From assembly GCF_011440375.1 (NCBI RefSeq), contig NZ_JAAOIR010000001.1:1302001-1366000 (forward strand): DNA of 64,000 bases, given 5' to 3'. The notes under the pieces were generated by a model. That model was not told where the DNA came from. It searched no databases and saw nothing but the letters and a program-made list of their open reading frames with translations. A program made the translations under genes and the position numbers. The stretch comes from Halorubellus sp. JP-L1. Lineage in GTDB: Archaea > Halobacteriota > Halobacteria > Halobacteriales > Natrialbaceae. Each line of letters opens with the position of its first letter. Position 1 is the stretch's first letter. Shown piece after piece: positions 1-8,783 of the stretch.

Positions 1-1
1 G

Positions 2-1255
2 GGCTGTCGCGGCCCGCAGGAGACGACGGGTGGCGTGATGTGTCCGACGTACCGCGCGGCCGAGGAAGAGGTGACGAGCACCAGGGGGCGCGCGAACCTG
101 CTCCGGCAGGCGATGAGCGGCGACCTCCCCGACGACGCCCATCTCTCCGAGGAGTTCCGCGAGGAAGTCCTGGACCTCTGCGTGGGCTGCAAGGGCTGTG
201 CGCGGGACTGCCCGAGCGGCGTCGACATGGCGAAGCTGAAGGCGGAGGTGACCCACGCCCACCACGAGCGCGAGGGCGCGACGCTCCGCGAGCGAGCGTT
301 CGCGAACGTCGACGCGCTCGCGACGGCGGGGAGCGCGCTCGCGCCGGTGTCGAACTGGCTGGCGCGCGTACCCGGGGCGCGAACGCTCCTGGAGAAGACG
401 GTCGGCATCGGGACCGAGCGGCCGCTCCCGACGTTCCGGCGGGAGACGTTCCGGGACTGGTTCGAGGCCCGCGGGGGGAGTGCGGTCGACCCGAACGCGG
501 CGACCCGCACGGTCGTCCTCTTCCCGGACACGTACACGAACTACACGAACCCGGAGGCGGGGAAGGCCGCCGTGCGCGTCCTGGAGGCGGCGAACGTGCA
601 CGTCGCGGTCCCGGGCGACGTCACCGATACCGGCCGGCCCGCGCACTCTATGGGATTCCTCGACCAGGCTCGCGAGACCGCGGAGACCGTCGTCGACGCG
701 CTCGCGCCGTACGTTCGCGCCGGCCGGGAGGTCGTCGTCGTCGAGCCCTCCGACGCGGTGATGCTCCAGTCGGACTACCGCGACCTCCTCGGCGACGACG
801 GCGAAGAATTGGACGCGGTCAGCGACAGCGGCGAACTGGAGGCGGTCAGTTCGGCGACCTTCGGCGTCTGCGAGTACCTGGACGCGTTCGGCCTGGACGC
901 CACCGTGGACTGGGCGGCGCCGGACGACCACGTCGCGTACCACGGGCACTGCCACCAGCACGCGACGAAGAAGGACCACCACGCCGTGGGCGTGCTGCGG
1001 CGCGCGGGCTACCGCGTGGACGCCCTGGACTCGGGGTGCTGTGGGATGGCGGGGAGCTTCGGGTACGAGCGCGAGCACGAGGCGATGAGCGACGCCATCG
1101 CGAGCATCCTCTACGAGCAGGTCGATGCGAGCGACGCGGACGGGGTCGTCGCGCCGGGCGCGTCCTGTCGGACGCAGCTCGCGAACCGCGAGAGCGCCGA
1201 CGGCCATCCGCCGACGCCGATCGAGGCGCTCGCGGACGCACTCCCCGGTCGCTGA
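2..1255 (+). CDS. FAD/Fe-S dehydrogenase (lactate/glycolate type), C-terminal part
   Basis: The reading frame is already open at the left edge, so the N-terminal FAD-binding half lies outside the window. What remains is the iron-sulfur half of an FAD-linked D-lactate/glycolate-type dehydrogenase. The visible part starts inside a CRGPQETTGG segment. A ferredoxin-like CVGCKGCARDCPSGVD cluster motif follows at about nt 179-226. A cysteine-rich (CCG) domain follows, with GHCHQHATKK near nt 945 and CCGMAGSFGYERE near nt 1037. Proteins of this family oxidise 2-hydroxy acids and pass electrons through the Fe-S clusters toward the respiratory chain. The exact substrate cannot be told from this half. 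A GTG at 35 is an internal codon, not the start. The TGA stop opens a 17-bp tandem repeat. Confidence 0.85.
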   Translation, partial: GCRGPQETTGGVMCPTYRAAEEEVTSTRGRANLLRQAMSGDLPDDAHLSEEFREEVLDLCVGCKGCARDCPSGVDMAKLKAEVTHAHHEREGATLRERAFANVDALATAGSALAPVSNWLARVPGARTLLEKTVGIGTERPLPTFRRETFRDWFEARGGSAVDPNAATRTVVLFPDTYTNYTNPEAGKAAVRVLEAANVHVAVPGDVTDTGRPAHSMGFLDQARETAETVVDALAPYVRAGREVVVVEPSDAVMLQSDYRDLLGDDGEELDAVSDSGELEAVSSATFGVCEYLDAFGLDATVDWAAPDDHVAYHGHCHQHATKKDHHAVGVLRRAGYRVDALDSGCCGMAGSFGYEREHEAMSDAIASILYEQVDASDADGVVAPGASCRTQLANRESADGHPPTPIEALADALPGR

Positions 1256-1330
1256 CAGCCGCCGGCCGTTGACGCTCATCGGTCGCTGACAGCCGCCGAT
1301 CACTGACAGCCGCCGGTCGCTGCCGCTCAC
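1247..1330. repeat. 17-bp tandem repeat that reiterates the stop codon
   Basis: Imperfect tandem units of 17 bp follow the dehydrogenase stop. The real stop is the TGA at 1253, and TGA recurs at 1270, 1287 and 1304, exactly one repeat length apart. The fifth position, at 1321, is TGC. Three of the copies share CTGACAGCCGCCG. Confidence 0.8.
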
Positions 1331-1674
1331 CGGTCGGGTACGGTCGTCGGTCGTCTCGCCGTCGGTCGGTTCGAGCCGCTGTGCACCCCGTTTGCAGGCC
1401 CCCGAAGGAACTTAGACGATTCGCGTGCAAATGGGTGGCGGACGCACGAGCACGCTCCATGGTTCAGACGTCCCGTGCGTCCACCCCCTTTGTACCGCGT
1501 TTCGGGTCTCGGAACGCCGAAGCCGGTTTCTCCGGGTGCTGACGACCGGTTCTCGGATTGCAGGCGCACAGTTCTCGGACCGCGCGCGCAAGGCCCATCG
1601 AGGCTACGGACGATTCAGGGACCGGCCCGGCGCGGAACCGATGGGTTCAGGCGGGTGGCGGCCAAGCGTCGAGT
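1331..1674. other. Intergenic region without recognisable gene
   Basis: No open frame here looks like a haloarchaeal protein. Predicted frames are arginine-rich and lack acidic composition. A GCTCGTGCG core on the minus strand near 1440 resembles part of the 50-bp hairpin repeat found elsewhere in the window, but no hairpin could be matched. Confidence 0.4.
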
Positions 1675-1881
1675 ATGGTTACGCTCGCGGACGAACGCCT
1701 GCAGGCGGGGCTCACCGTGCTCGCGGGCGTCGTCGGCCCGGGGTTGGCGAAGTTCGCGCTCACCGCCGCGGGGTACTCGCTCCTCGGGACGCTCGCGTGG
1801 ACGTGGGGGTTCGCCGCCATCGTCACGCTGTTCTGGCATCGATGGATTCGCTCGCTGGACTTGACGGGGCCGACGCCCTGA
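1675..1881 (+). CDS. Small membrane protein, unknown function
   Basis: This encodes a protein of about 68 residues. Start is the ATG at 1675, because the frame upstream of it is arginine-rich and unlike a haloarchaeal protein. Two hydrophobic stretches (about residues 10-30 and 33-50) make a helical hairpin, and the tail after HRWIRSLDL is short. No family was recognised. It precedes another small membrane protein on the same strand, separated by 84 bp. Confidence is moderate because the gene is short. Confidence 0.5.
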   Translation: MVTLADERLQAGLTVLAGVVGPGLAKFALTAAGYSLLGTLAWTWGFAAIVTLFWHRWIRSLDLTGPTP

Positions 1882-1965
1882 CCGCGGCCGGCCCGTCTCG
1901 CGAACGCACTGGGGGCGCGGTATCGTTACGTTAAAGACCGCTTCGGGGCGAGATACGACCTAGGA

Positions 1966-2223
1966 ATGATGGACATCGCGCTCCAGATCGTCGACAACTT
2001 CCTGCTCAACTACAACGTGGGGCAGGCTCTGCTCTTGCTGTTGATCGTGTCCGTCCTCGGCGCGCTACCCCTGAAGTCGATGAAGCTCGTCGGGCTGACG
2101 CTGGTCGCGTTCGGCGCGATCTTCGTCCTGACGCCGAGTTCGCTCACCGGGATCGAGTACCGGTTCCTCGGGCTGGCGCTCATCTTCGTCGGCCCGATGA
2201 TCGTCGTCGCGTCCCGCAAGTAA
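1966..2223 (+). CDS. Small membrane protein, unknown function
   Basis: An 85-residue protein with three hydrophobic segments: about residues 18-36, 40-56 and 66-82. It ends in a short basic tail (ASRK). The start is one of two consecutive ATGs (1966 or 1969). A TATA-like GTTACGTTAAAG lies about 30-40 bp upstream. It resembles the compact conserved hypothetical membrane proteins common in haloarchaea, but no function can be assigned. Four 9-bp repeats follow 16 bp after the stop. Confidence 0.65.
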   Translation: MMDIALQIVDNFLLNYNVGQALLLLLIVSVLGALPLKSMKLVGLTLVAFGAIFVLTPSSLTGIEYRFLGLALIFVGPMIVVASRK

Positions 2224-2239
2224 TCCGCGGGATCGATCG

Positions 2240-2275
2240 CGTTCTGGGCGTTCTGGGCGTTCCGGGCGTTCGGGT
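2240..2275. repeat. 9-bp tandem repeat, four copies
   Basis: Four near-identical 9-bp units (consensus CGTTCTGGG) sit just after the small membrane gene. The third and fourth units carry T-to-C and other single changes. Confidence 0.7.
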
Positions 2276-2331
2276 GTTACGGTCGTCGACGCCACGACTG
2301 CCCGGGTCGAGTCGAATCCGACCGTACCGGA

Positions 2332-3363
2332 TCAGTCCACGAGGTTCTCGTACTGCGCGCCGGTCTGCTTCAGGGTCTCCGTCGAGTAGAGGCGTTCGTG
2401 CGCGAACGGCAGGTGGTCGGTCGCGAGTTCGTCTATCTTCTCGTCGACGACGGTCGCCTCGCGGCCGTGAATCATCGTGAAGAGGTTGTACTCCCAGTCG
2501 AGGTCGGGGCGTCGCGGGCGATGATAGCACAGCGTGACGTACGGGAGCGCCCCGACGCGTTCGCCGCGCGCATCGAGTTCGTCGTCGGGGACGTCCCAGA
2601 CGACCATGCAGTTGTTCTCGAATCCGGTGACGACGTGGTTGACGACGCACCCGATGCGCTTGATGCAGTTCCCCGCACGGAGCGCGTCGATGCCCTCGAG
2701 GACGTCCGCGACGTCGGCGTCGAGTGCCGCGGCGAGGTCGCGGTACGGCGTTCGCGAGACGGGGAAGCCGTCCTGGATCGCGAGCAGGAGGTCGGCGTCG
2801 AACGCCGAGAGGTCGCCGGTCGCGTCCTCGCTGATGCGGGTGGCTGAGACGTCCGTCGACTCCAGGCTCTCCCGCGCGAACCGGTCGTCGTTCACGACGG
2901 GGAACTCGAGGTCGATGTAGTAGTCCGTCAGCATCGGGAGCGAGAGCACCGTGCAGCCGGTCTCGGCCTCGATCTCGGCGAGGATCTCGTCGCGTCGCTC
3001 GCGCGACCCGGCGGTGACGACGAACCACATGTTCCACTCGTGGTCCCGCCGGTAGTTGTGGTTCACCTGCCGGTAGGAGTTCACGACGTCCGCGATCTCG
3101 TCGAAGCGGTCCTCGGGGGCGGCGACGGCGGCGAGCGTCGACGACCCGATGACGGGCGGGTTCAGGACCGCGCCGAACCGGCGGAACACGCCGTCGTCGA
3201 GGAGTCGACGCGTGCGGTCGAACGCGTCCGCTTCGGTGGTGCCGATGGCGTCGCCGACCGCCGCGAACGGGCGTTCCTCGATCGGGAAGTCGCTCTGGAA
3301 TCCGTCGACGAGGCGTGCGTCGACGTCGTCGATGCGCTCCCGCCAGTCCCCCGAGTCAGTCAT
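2332..3363 (-). CDS. Siroheme decarboxylase-like protein (AhbA/AhbB, Lrp/AsnC fold)
   Basis: A 343-residue protein built as a tandem of two Lrp/AsnC-type units, each a winged-helix start plus a ferredoxin-like sensor part. It matches the siroheme decarboxylase family (AhbA/AhbB, also called NirDL/GH). That family removes two acetate groups of siroheme to make 12,18-didecarboxysiroheme on the alternative heme pathway. Segments typical of the family are RFGAVLNP, NHNYRRDHEWNMWFV, GFPVSRTPY, RIGCVVNH, and the YHRPRRP and NLFTMIHG blocks near the C-terminus. The start is the ATG at 3363. The longer open frame upstream is only a continuation through GC-rich DNA. A relative lies in the heme operon at 29818, so this genome keeps the two family members apart. 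It could be the AhbA or the AhbB partner. Confidence 0.8.
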   Translation of the reverse strand: MTDSGDWRERIDDVDARLVDGFQSDFPIEERPFAAVGDAIGTTEADAFDRTRRLLDDGVFRRFGAVLNPPVIGSSTLAAVAAPEDRFDEIADVVNSYRQVNHNYRRDHEWNMWFVVTAGSRERRDEILAEIEAETGCTVLSLPMLTDYYIDLEFPVVNDDRFARESLESTDVSATRISEDATGDLSAFDADLLLAIQDGFPVSRTPYRDLAAALDADVADVLEGIDALRAGNCIKRIGCVVNHVVTGFENNCMVVWDVPDDELDARGERVGALPYVTLCYHRPRRPDLDWEYNLFTMIHGREATVVDEKIDELATDHLPFAHERLYSTETLKQTGAQYENLVD

Positions 3364-3485
3364 TGCTCGCGCTTGGCACCCCGTGGGTTTCAACGCCGCG
3401 GAATCGACGCGGCAGCGACCGGGAGACCGCATTCGACGCGGCAGCCACCGCGAGTTCGGAATCGAGCGACGGACGGCCGTGGTCG

Positions 3486-5222
3486 TCAGTCGTCGCGCTT
3501 CGCGGCCGGGTTCGTCACTGCGCCGTTGGCGGCGGAGTCCATGTCGCGGCCGTACTTCGCGAGGACGCCCGACGCGTACGCGGGTTCGGGGTCGTCGCGG
3601 GCGTCGAGGCGCTCCGCTATCTGGGAGTCGGTGAGGTCGACGTCGAGCGTGCGGTCGGGGACGTCGACCGTGATCGTGTCGCCGTCCTCGACGGCGCCGA
3701 TGGGGCCGCCGTCGAACGACTCCGGCGCGACGTGCCCGATCATCGGGCCGCGCGTGCCCCCGGAGAACCTGCCGTCGGTCAGGAGGGCGACGTCGTCCTC
3801 GTGTCCGGCGCCGACGACGGCGGCGGTGACGCCGAGCATCTCGCGCATCCCGGGGCCGCCGCTGGGGCCCTCGTTCCGGATGACGATGACGTCCCCGCTC
3901 TCGATACCGCCCTCCTGGACGTACCGCATGGCGTCCTCCTCGTTCTCGAACACTTTGGCGGGGCCCTCGTGGTGGAAGGCGTCGTCGCCCGTGACCTTCA
4001 GGACGCTCCCCTCGGGCGCGAGGTTGCCCTTGAGGATGCGGATCGCACCCTCGGCCTGGTAGGGGTCGTCGACAGTGTAGAGGAAGTCCGCGTCCGCCGC
4101 TGCGACTTCGTCTCGGGTGGGGAGGCGCCCGGAGTCCTCGAGGTACTCGAGTTCCTCGGCGACGGTGCGACCCGTAATCGTGTTCGCGTCGCCGTGGACG
4201 AGGCCGGCGTCGTGGAGACGCCGGAGGACGACGGGGACGCCGCCGAGCTCGTGGAGGTCGTTCATGACGCGCGTGCCGCCGGGCTGGAGGTTCGCGATCT
4301 TCGGCGTGCGCTGACTGATCGTATCGAAGTCGTCGATGTCCAGCTCGATGCCGGCTTCGGCAGCGAGCGCGAGCAGGTGGAGGACGGCGTTCGTCGACCC
4401 GCCGATGGCGACCTGGAGCGCGATCGCGTTCTCGAAGCTCTCGCGGCTCAGGACGTCGGAGGGGCGGCGGTCGGCGTGGACGGCGTCGAGCGCGAGTTCG
4501 CCCGCGCGCCGGGCCTCTTCGTACCGAGATTCGTCCTCGGCGGGCGGGCTTGCGGAGCCCAGCGGCGCCATCCCGAGCGCCTCCGAGATCGACGCCATCG
4601 TGTTCGCGGTGAACATCCCGCCGCAGGAGCCGGCGCCGGGGCACGCGTGGCGCTCCATCTCGTCGAGTTCGGCCTCGCTCATCGTCCCCTCTGCGACCGC
4701 GCCGACGCCCTCGAAGACGTTCTGGATGGTGACCTCGCGGCCGTCGTGCTCGCCGGGCATGATCGAGCCACCGTAGAGGAAGACGCTCGGGAGGTCCGTG
4801 CGGATGCTCGCCATGAGCATCCCCGGGAGGTTCTTGTCGCAACCGGCGACGGTGACGAGGGCGTCGACGCGCTCGCCGAACGCGACCAGTTCGACGCTGT
4901 CGGCGATGACCTCCCGCGAGATGAGGGACGCCTTCATGCCCTCCGTCCCCATGGAGATGGCGTCCGAGATGGTGATGGTGCCGAACTCTATCGGCATGCC
5001 GTCGGCGCTATCGATGCCCTCGATGGCGGCGTCGGCGACGTCGTCGAGGTGGACGTTACAGGGCGTGATGTCGGCGGCGGGGTTGGCGACGCCGACCATC
5101 GGCGCGGACAGGTCCTCGTCGTCGAATCCCATCGCGCGGAACATCGCTCGATGCGGGGCGCGCTCGGTGCCCTCCGTGACCTCGCGCGACCGGAGGCCCT
5201 CGGGCTTGTCGTGCTCGCTCAT
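3486..5222 (-). CDS. ilvD: Dihydroxy-acid dehydratase
   Basis: This 578-residue protein is full length for IlvD. The enzyme dehydrates 2,3-dihydroxy-isovalerate and 2,3-dihydroxy-3-methylvalerate to 2-oxo acids, the penultimate shared step of valine and isoleucine synthesis in the cytosol. Family signatures are present: [10 protein letters not shown] and [17 protein letters not shown] hold cluster cysteines, and [15 protein letters not shown] lies near the C-terminus. The start ATG at 5222 has a TATA-like element about 28 bp upstream, which fits a leaderless transcript. It lies upstream of the siroheme decarboxylase-like gene on the same strand, with a gap of about 120 bp. No other branched-chain gene is adjacent. 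Confidence 0.96.
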   Translation of the reverse strand: MSEHDKPEGLRSREVTEGTERAPHRAMFRAMGFDDEDLSAPMVGVANPAADITPCNVHLDDVADAAIEGIDSADGMPIEFGTITISDAISMGTEGMKASLISREVIADSVELVAFGERVDALVTVAGCDKNLPGMLMASIRTDLPSVFLYGGSIMPGEHDGREVTIQNVFEGVGAVAEGTMSEAELDEMERHACPGAGSCGGMFTANTMASISEALGMAPLGSASPPAEDESRYEEARRAGELALDAVHADRRPSDVLSRESFENAIALQVAIGGSTNAVLHLLALAAEAGIELDIDDFDTISQRTPKIANLQPGGTRVMNDLHELGGVPVVLRRLHDAGLVHGDANTITGRTVAEELEYLEDSGRLPTRDEVAAADADFLYTVDDPYQAEGAIRILKGNLAPEGSVLKVTGDDAFHHEGPAKVFENEEDAMRYVQEGGIESGDVIVIRNEGPSGGPGMREMLGVTAAVVGAGHEDDVALLTDGRFSGGTRGPMIGHVAPESFDGGPIGAVEDGDTITVDVPDRTLDVDLTDSQIAERLDARDDPEPAYASGVLAKYGRDMDSAANGAVTNPAAKRDD

Positions 5223-5245
5223 ATCCGCAGGTAGCGCCGCGGCGT

Positions 5246-5254
5246 CTTAAGTTA
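5246..5254 (-). promoter_or_regulatory. TATA-like box for ilvD
   Basis: Read on the minus strand, AACTTAAG is centred about 28 bp before the ilvD ATG. That is the usual haloarchaeal distance for a leaderless mRNA. Confidence 0.5.
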
Positions 5255-5360
5255 CGGTACCACGACAGACGTTGCTGGCAGGGCCGTCGTCGACCGAATC
5301 GATTCGGCCGCGCCCCGAAACGGCGACGGATTCTTGACACGAGCGTCTGTGGATCGAGGT

Positions 5361-5681
5361 ATGCGTACGAGTCGACGAGATGGCACGCAGTCGTCGCGCA
5401 CCGCCCTCGCTGCGGGAGTCGCGACCGTGACCGGCGCCGTCCTGCTCGTCCTCACCTTCCACAGAGGCGGTTGCACGGACGCCTTCTGTCCGGGTGCGAC
5501 CGCCGTCGCATTCGAGAGCGTGTCGATCTCGTCGTGGACGATTCGCTGGCAGGAGGGCTGCAACAGCTGCGCGGCGAGCCTGACACCAGCGCTCGCGGGC
5601 GTGGTGCTGTTCGCGCTCGGCGTGCTCTGGCTGACCAGGAGCGTCGTTGCCGAAGACCCGGGGCCGACCGGAGCGGACTGA
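5361..5681 (+). CDS. Small cysteine-containing membrane protein
   Basis: A protein of about 106 residues with two hydrophobic segments (about residues 17-35 and 77-95). They flank a loop holding four cysteines (CTDAFC and CNSC). The cysteine pairs suggest disulfides or a metal site on the outer face; that is inference. The start is the ATG at 5361; an earlier in-frame start at 5334 would add nine residues. No family was recognised. It is divergent from ilvD. Confidence 0.55.
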   Translation: MRTSRRDGTQSSRTALAAGVATVTGAVLLVLTFHRGGCTDAFCPGATAVAFESVSISSWTIRWQEGCNSCAASLTPALAGVVLFALGVLWLTRSVVAEDPGPTGAD

Positions 5682-5753
5682 CCGAGCAGTTCCGTCACCG
5701 GACGTGGTTGCCACCGCCGAAACCCCTTGGACCTCCACTCCCTAGCAGTCGGT

Positions 5754-6764
5754 ATGGTCACGGTCTCGGCGGGTGCCCGCCTGCACTTCGGGTTCCAGAA
5801 CCTCTCGCTCGCGCACGACCGCCTCTACGGTGGCGTGGGCGTCGGACTCGCCGAACCCCGCGTTCAGGTGCGCGCCGAGCCGGTGGACGCGGTCGCGGTG
5901 GACGCGGCCGCGGACGCGATGCCGGCGGTCGGCGGCGACGAGCGCGCGGACCTCGACGCGACCCGCCGGTTCGCCGACCGCGCGGCGAGCGTCCTCGGCG
6001 TCGACGGCGCGCACGTCACCGTCGAGCGCGCGCTCCCCCGGCACGTCGGCCTCGGCAGCGGCACGCAGCTCGCGCTCGCGACGTACGCCGCCGTCGCCCG
6101 CGCGAACGACCGCGAGCCCAGGCCTCGAGAGCACGCGCCCGCGCTCGGTCGCGGCGGCCGCAGTGGCGTCGGCGTCGGGACCTTCGAGGCCGGCGGGTTC
6201 GTCGTCGACGCCGGCCACCCGACCGCCCGGTTCACCACGGACGAACCCGCGCGCGGCGAGTGGGAGACGCCGCCCGTCGTCGCCCGTCACGACCTCCCCG
6301 CGGACTGGCGGTTCGTCGTCGCCGTCCCGGACGTCGACGCGGGCCGGAGCGGCGAGAGCGAGGCCCAGAGCATGCGGACCGTCGTCGAGCACGCCGACGG
6401 CGGCGTCGCCGACGCCGTCGCCGGCACCCTCACGCGCACGCTCCTCCCCGCCGCCGCGACGAACGACCACGCACGCTTCGCGGACGGGATGGCCGAACTC
6501 GGCCGACTGAACGGCGCGTGGTACGCCGACGAACAGGGCGGCGTCTTCCGCCCGCCCGTCGGCGAGATCGTCGACTCGCTCGCCCGCAGCGACGCCGTCG
6601 GCGGCGTCGGCCAGTCCTCGTGGGGGCCCGCCGTCTACGGCCTCTCGGACGAGTCACGCGTCGACGACGCGATCGACGCCGCCCGCGACGCGCTCGACGC
6701 CGCCGGCGTCGACGGTAACGTTCTCGCCACCGCACCCGCCACCACCGGTGCAGACGTCGAATAG
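5754..6764 (+). CDS. Beta-ribofuranosylaminobenzene 5'-phosphate synthase family protein (GHMP fold)
   Basis: This 336-residue GHMP-superfamily protein resembles the RFAP synthase family. In methanogens that enzyme condenses 4-hydroxybenzoate or p-aminobenzoate with PRPP at the start of methanopterin synthesis. The N-terminus RLHFGFQNLS matches the family's RLHFGL-type start. The glycine/serine-rich phosphate loop is PRHVGLGSGTQLALA near residue 93. A second glycine-rich block GVGVGTFEAGGFVVDAG lies near residue 140, and VGGVGQSSWGP lies near 285. The ATG at 5754 was chosen because family homology begins there. Haloarchaea generally use folate, so the product here is uncertain and may be another pterin or aminobenzoate derivative. 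Confidence 0.8.
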   Translation: MVTVSAGARLHFGFQNLSLAHDRLYGGVGVGLAEPRVQVRAEPVDAVAVDAAADAMPAVGGDERADLDATRRFADRAASVLGVDGAHVTVERALPRHVGLGSGTQLALATYAAVARANDREPRPREHAPALGRGGRSGVGVGTFEAGGFVVDAGHPTARFTTDEPARGEWETPPVVARHDLPADWRFVVAVPDVDAGRSGESEAQSMRTVVEHADGGVADAVAGTLTRTLLPAAATNDHARFADGMAELGRLNGAWYADEQGGVFRPPVGEIVDSLARSDAVGGVGQSSWGPAVYGLSDESRVDDAIDAARDALDAAGVDGNVLATAPATTGADVE

Positions 6765-7008
6765 ACCAGATCACCGCCACCGTACCCACAGTACCGACCG
6801 GAGAAAGCGTCACGGGACGACTCGCGAGTGCTTCGTTTCAGCAGTCACCCATCTCACTGTCCGTCACGTGACTGTGCGAACTAAGCACTCGATGTATGCC
6901 TGTACTTCGTAAGCACCGCCAGATTCTCGCTCTCAGGAATCGCCCAGGCTTTGACTCAGTTACTTATTATGCCGCTCCGTTTTTCAATCTCACTCCTCAA
7001 CACTTCCC

Positions 7009-7314
7009 ATGGATGAACGCCCTTACGAAGGGTCAGAAGATCATCAAGGAAGCGACATCGAACACATCCAGAACGAGTATGATTGGAGCAGTACGAATCC
7101 GTCGGTAGCAATCGTAGAGACAGTCGCAGTCACTCTTAATCGTGAACCGAACAAGCTCCCGCCGCTCTATGATTTCATCGATCCAGACGCCATCGATGCT
7201 CTCCTCTCACGACCCAACAGTCGGGGCGTTCACTTGAGCTTCGTGTATGCCGGAGTCCGAATCACAGTAGACGACGACGGGACCGTCACGATCCATCCCC
7301 GTGGTGAAGATTGA
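7009..7314 (+). CDS. HalOD1 output-domain protein
   Basis: A 101-residue protein matching the haloarchaeal HalOD1 output domain, a stand-alone module found in or beside signal-transduction proteins of these archaea. Recognisable parts are SVAIVETVAVTLNR, KLPPLYDFIDPDAIDALL, the strand VHLSFVYAGVRITV, and a final DGTVTIH. Its biochemical role is not established; domain context in the literature points to a regulatory output. The ATG at 7009 is followed by a second in-frame possibility, but homology supports the early part. An AT-rich ACTTATTATG 39-48 bp upstream may be the promoter. A/T-rich codon use marks it as unlike the surrounding core genes. Confidence 0.8.
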   Translation: MDERPYEGSEDHQGSDIEHIQNEYDWSSTNPSVAIVETVAVTLNREPNKLPPLYDFIDPDAIDALLSRPNSRGVHLSFVYAGVRITVDDDGTVTIHPRGED

Positions 7315-7449
7315 AGACGGTATTGCTACAGAGAGATCGTTGCCAGCACCTACGAATCCAGAGTTTCGAAGCTCAACAGCTTTCTGAACCTGACCGACCG
7401 ACGGGAATCAAACTGCATTTTCATACACGGTCCGTTTTTACGTACTCAC

Positions 7450-7632
7450 TCACTGCTCGGTACCACCAGGAGACGGGTCGTGCAGTGTGATTTCTGCATC
7501 ACCGCAGGGACACTCCCCAAGCCCATCCAGACAGAACGATCCGTCGGGGCTTATCTTGGCCACGTAGACCGATTCACAGCTATCGCATCTAGCAACCGTT
7601 CTGGCCACCCCGCTGTCGCGTTTCCCTGACAT
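7450..7632 (-). CDS. Small zinc-ribbon protein
   Basis: A 60-residue protein starting at the ATG at 7632. A longer frame begins at 7698 but overlaps the upstream gene's stop. An A-rich AAAGATAATAAAG precedes the chosen ATG. CDSC near the middle and a later CPCGDAE give three or more cysteines that could bind zinc. It lies just downstream of the winged-helix gene on the same strand, so the two may be cotranscribed. Function is unknown. Confidence 0.55.
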   Translation of the reverse strand: MSGKRDSGVARTVARCDSCESVYVAKISPDGSFCLDGLGECPCGDAEITLHDPSPGGTEQ

Positions 7633-7687
7633 CTTTATTATCTTTCTATGTTGCCGTTGTCGGCGTTTGAATAGGGCTCGGGAGCAG

Positions 7688-8056
7688 TTAATCGACACTC
7701 AGTTCCATCGGCGCTTCGAGGGACGAGTCGGCGTCCAGGATCGTAGACAAAGTTGGCTGCACCTGCGCTAATTGCTCGGTTGGTTCCACGAGTTTGCGCT
7801 CCGGGTCGTAGTCGACGAGTCCTTCCGAACTCAACTTCGGGAAGTGGACGTGATACAGCGAGAGGCGAATATCTGTGAGTACATCCGCAGACGCTTCTGT
7901 GATTGGCGTCTGATGATTGTACTTGAGGACGGCCTGCGTGAGGTCGTTGAGCGTTAACGACCGCTGTTCTCTTGCGAGCACCCCGAGGACGATCCGACGG
8001 TGCTGGTGTTGACAGAGCTCGAGTACCGAATCAAAGGCGATAGAATTCTCACTCAT
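7688..8056 (-). CDS. Winged-helix protein of the haloarchaeal DUF7344 type
   Basis: A 122-residue protein with the layout of the DUF7344-like haloarchaeal winged-helix family. It has an N-terminal VLELCQHQHRRIVLGVL helix, a Q-T-P-I-T linker region, a SLYHVHFPKLSSEGLVDYD recognition-helix/wing segment, and then a short C-terminal helix. Such proteins are presumed small DNA-binding regulators; targets are unknown. The adjacent downstream zinc ribbon on the same strand may be its partner. It lies inside the lower-GC patch. Confidence 0.7.
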   Translation of the reverse strand: MSENSIAFDSVLELCQHQHRRIVLGVLAREQRSLTLNDLTQAVLKYNHQTPITEASADVLTDIRLSLYHVHFPKLSSEGLVDYDPERKLVEPTEQLAQVQPTLSTILDADSSLEAPMELSVD

Positions 8057-8114
8057 TAAACTACCGTAGCCGGCCGACGGGAATCACGGTGACTTTTTCA
8101 GATACAAACCTATT

Positions 8115-8783
8115 TTAAGCCCTCGCTCGGGATTCGACCGAGAAGGTAGAGAGCGTGCCCCCGAGGACGTGCTTGATTCCCCCTCGGAGGCGGGAGCCGA
8201 CGGCCTGCTGGGAGATGCCGAGTTCCTCGCCGAGGTCCTCCAAGGTGACCTCGCGGGGGGACTCGTAGTACCCGCGCTCGTAGGCGAGCACCAGCGCTTC
8301 TTGCTGGGTGTCGGTGAGGCCGGCTTCGGTCGCCGTCTCGACCGGCGTGAGTGCGTGTAACTCCGTCAGCGTGATCGGGATGTCCAGCTCTCGACATCGT
8401 CGCTGGAAGTCCGCGACGTCGCTTCGGTCGTCCCCGCGGATCTCGAACGTCCACTGCTGGTCGGTGCCTGTGGCCGCGATCAGTGGAACCGCTGTCTCCG
8501 CGAGGATGGTCAGCACGTCGGCGTAATCGAGCGCCCACTCGACGCGTAACAGGTACTCGTCCTCGACGGAATCGACGAGTCGAATATTCTTCACGCCCGG
8601 GTGCTCGTTGAACGCGCTTTCGATGTCGTCGACTTTGGTTCCTCGCACCCAGAAGTAGGGGATGACCACGTCCTGTGCGGGGATCAGTCGCTCCAGCGTG
8701 ATCGTCACATCCGGTAGTTGTTCGAATACGGTTCCCAGGGGGAACTGATCGGACGGTACCGTGAACGTCGCTTCGGTCGCCAT
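8115..8783 (-). CDS. Bat-type helix-turn-helix transcriptional regulator
   Basis: A 222-residue protein of the bacterio-opsin activator (Bat-like) family. An N-terminal sensor part (about residues 1-155) precedes an HTH_10 DNA-binding domain. The latter contains LTDTQQEALVLAYERGYY, PREVTLEDLGEELGISQQAV and GSRLRGGIKHVLGG. The pattern is diagnostic for the large haloarchaeal Bat paralogue group, which regulates opsin, carotenoid and redox genes among others. Its own target cannot be named. The start is the ATG at 8783. A gene-free 320-bp stretch with one hairpin repeat separates it from the divergent RAD55-like gene. Confidence 0.85.
   Translation of the reverse strand: MATEATFTVPSDQFPLGTVFEQLPDVTITLERLIPAQDVVIPYFWVRGTKVDDIESAFNEHPGVKNIRLVDSVEDEYLLRVEWALDYADVLTILAETAVPLIAATGTDQQWTFEIRGDDRSDVADFQRRCRELDIPITLTELHALTPVETATEAGLTDTQQEALVLAYERGYYESPREVTLEDLGEELGISQQAVGSRLRGGIKHVLGGTLSTFSVESRARA

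Larger units (their letters stand above)
6765..8114. other. Lower-GC patch with regulatory-type genes
   Basis: By eye, base composition falls well below the flanking DNA here, with runs such as ACTTATTATG and CTTTATTATC. It holds a HalOD1 protein, a zinc ribbon and a winged-helix protein. Codon choice in these genes uses more A/T-ending codons than in their neighbours, which suggests horizontal acquisition. No integrase, transposase or flanking repeat is visible. Confidence 0.5.

Noticed and set aside
1327-1569. Minus-strand frame of 80 codons
   Set aside because: It is arginine-rich and has no family pattern or promoter.
6896-7108. Plus-strand frame overlapping the HalOD1 gene
   Set aside because: It overlaps a clear HalOD1 domain in another frame and lacks acidic composition.
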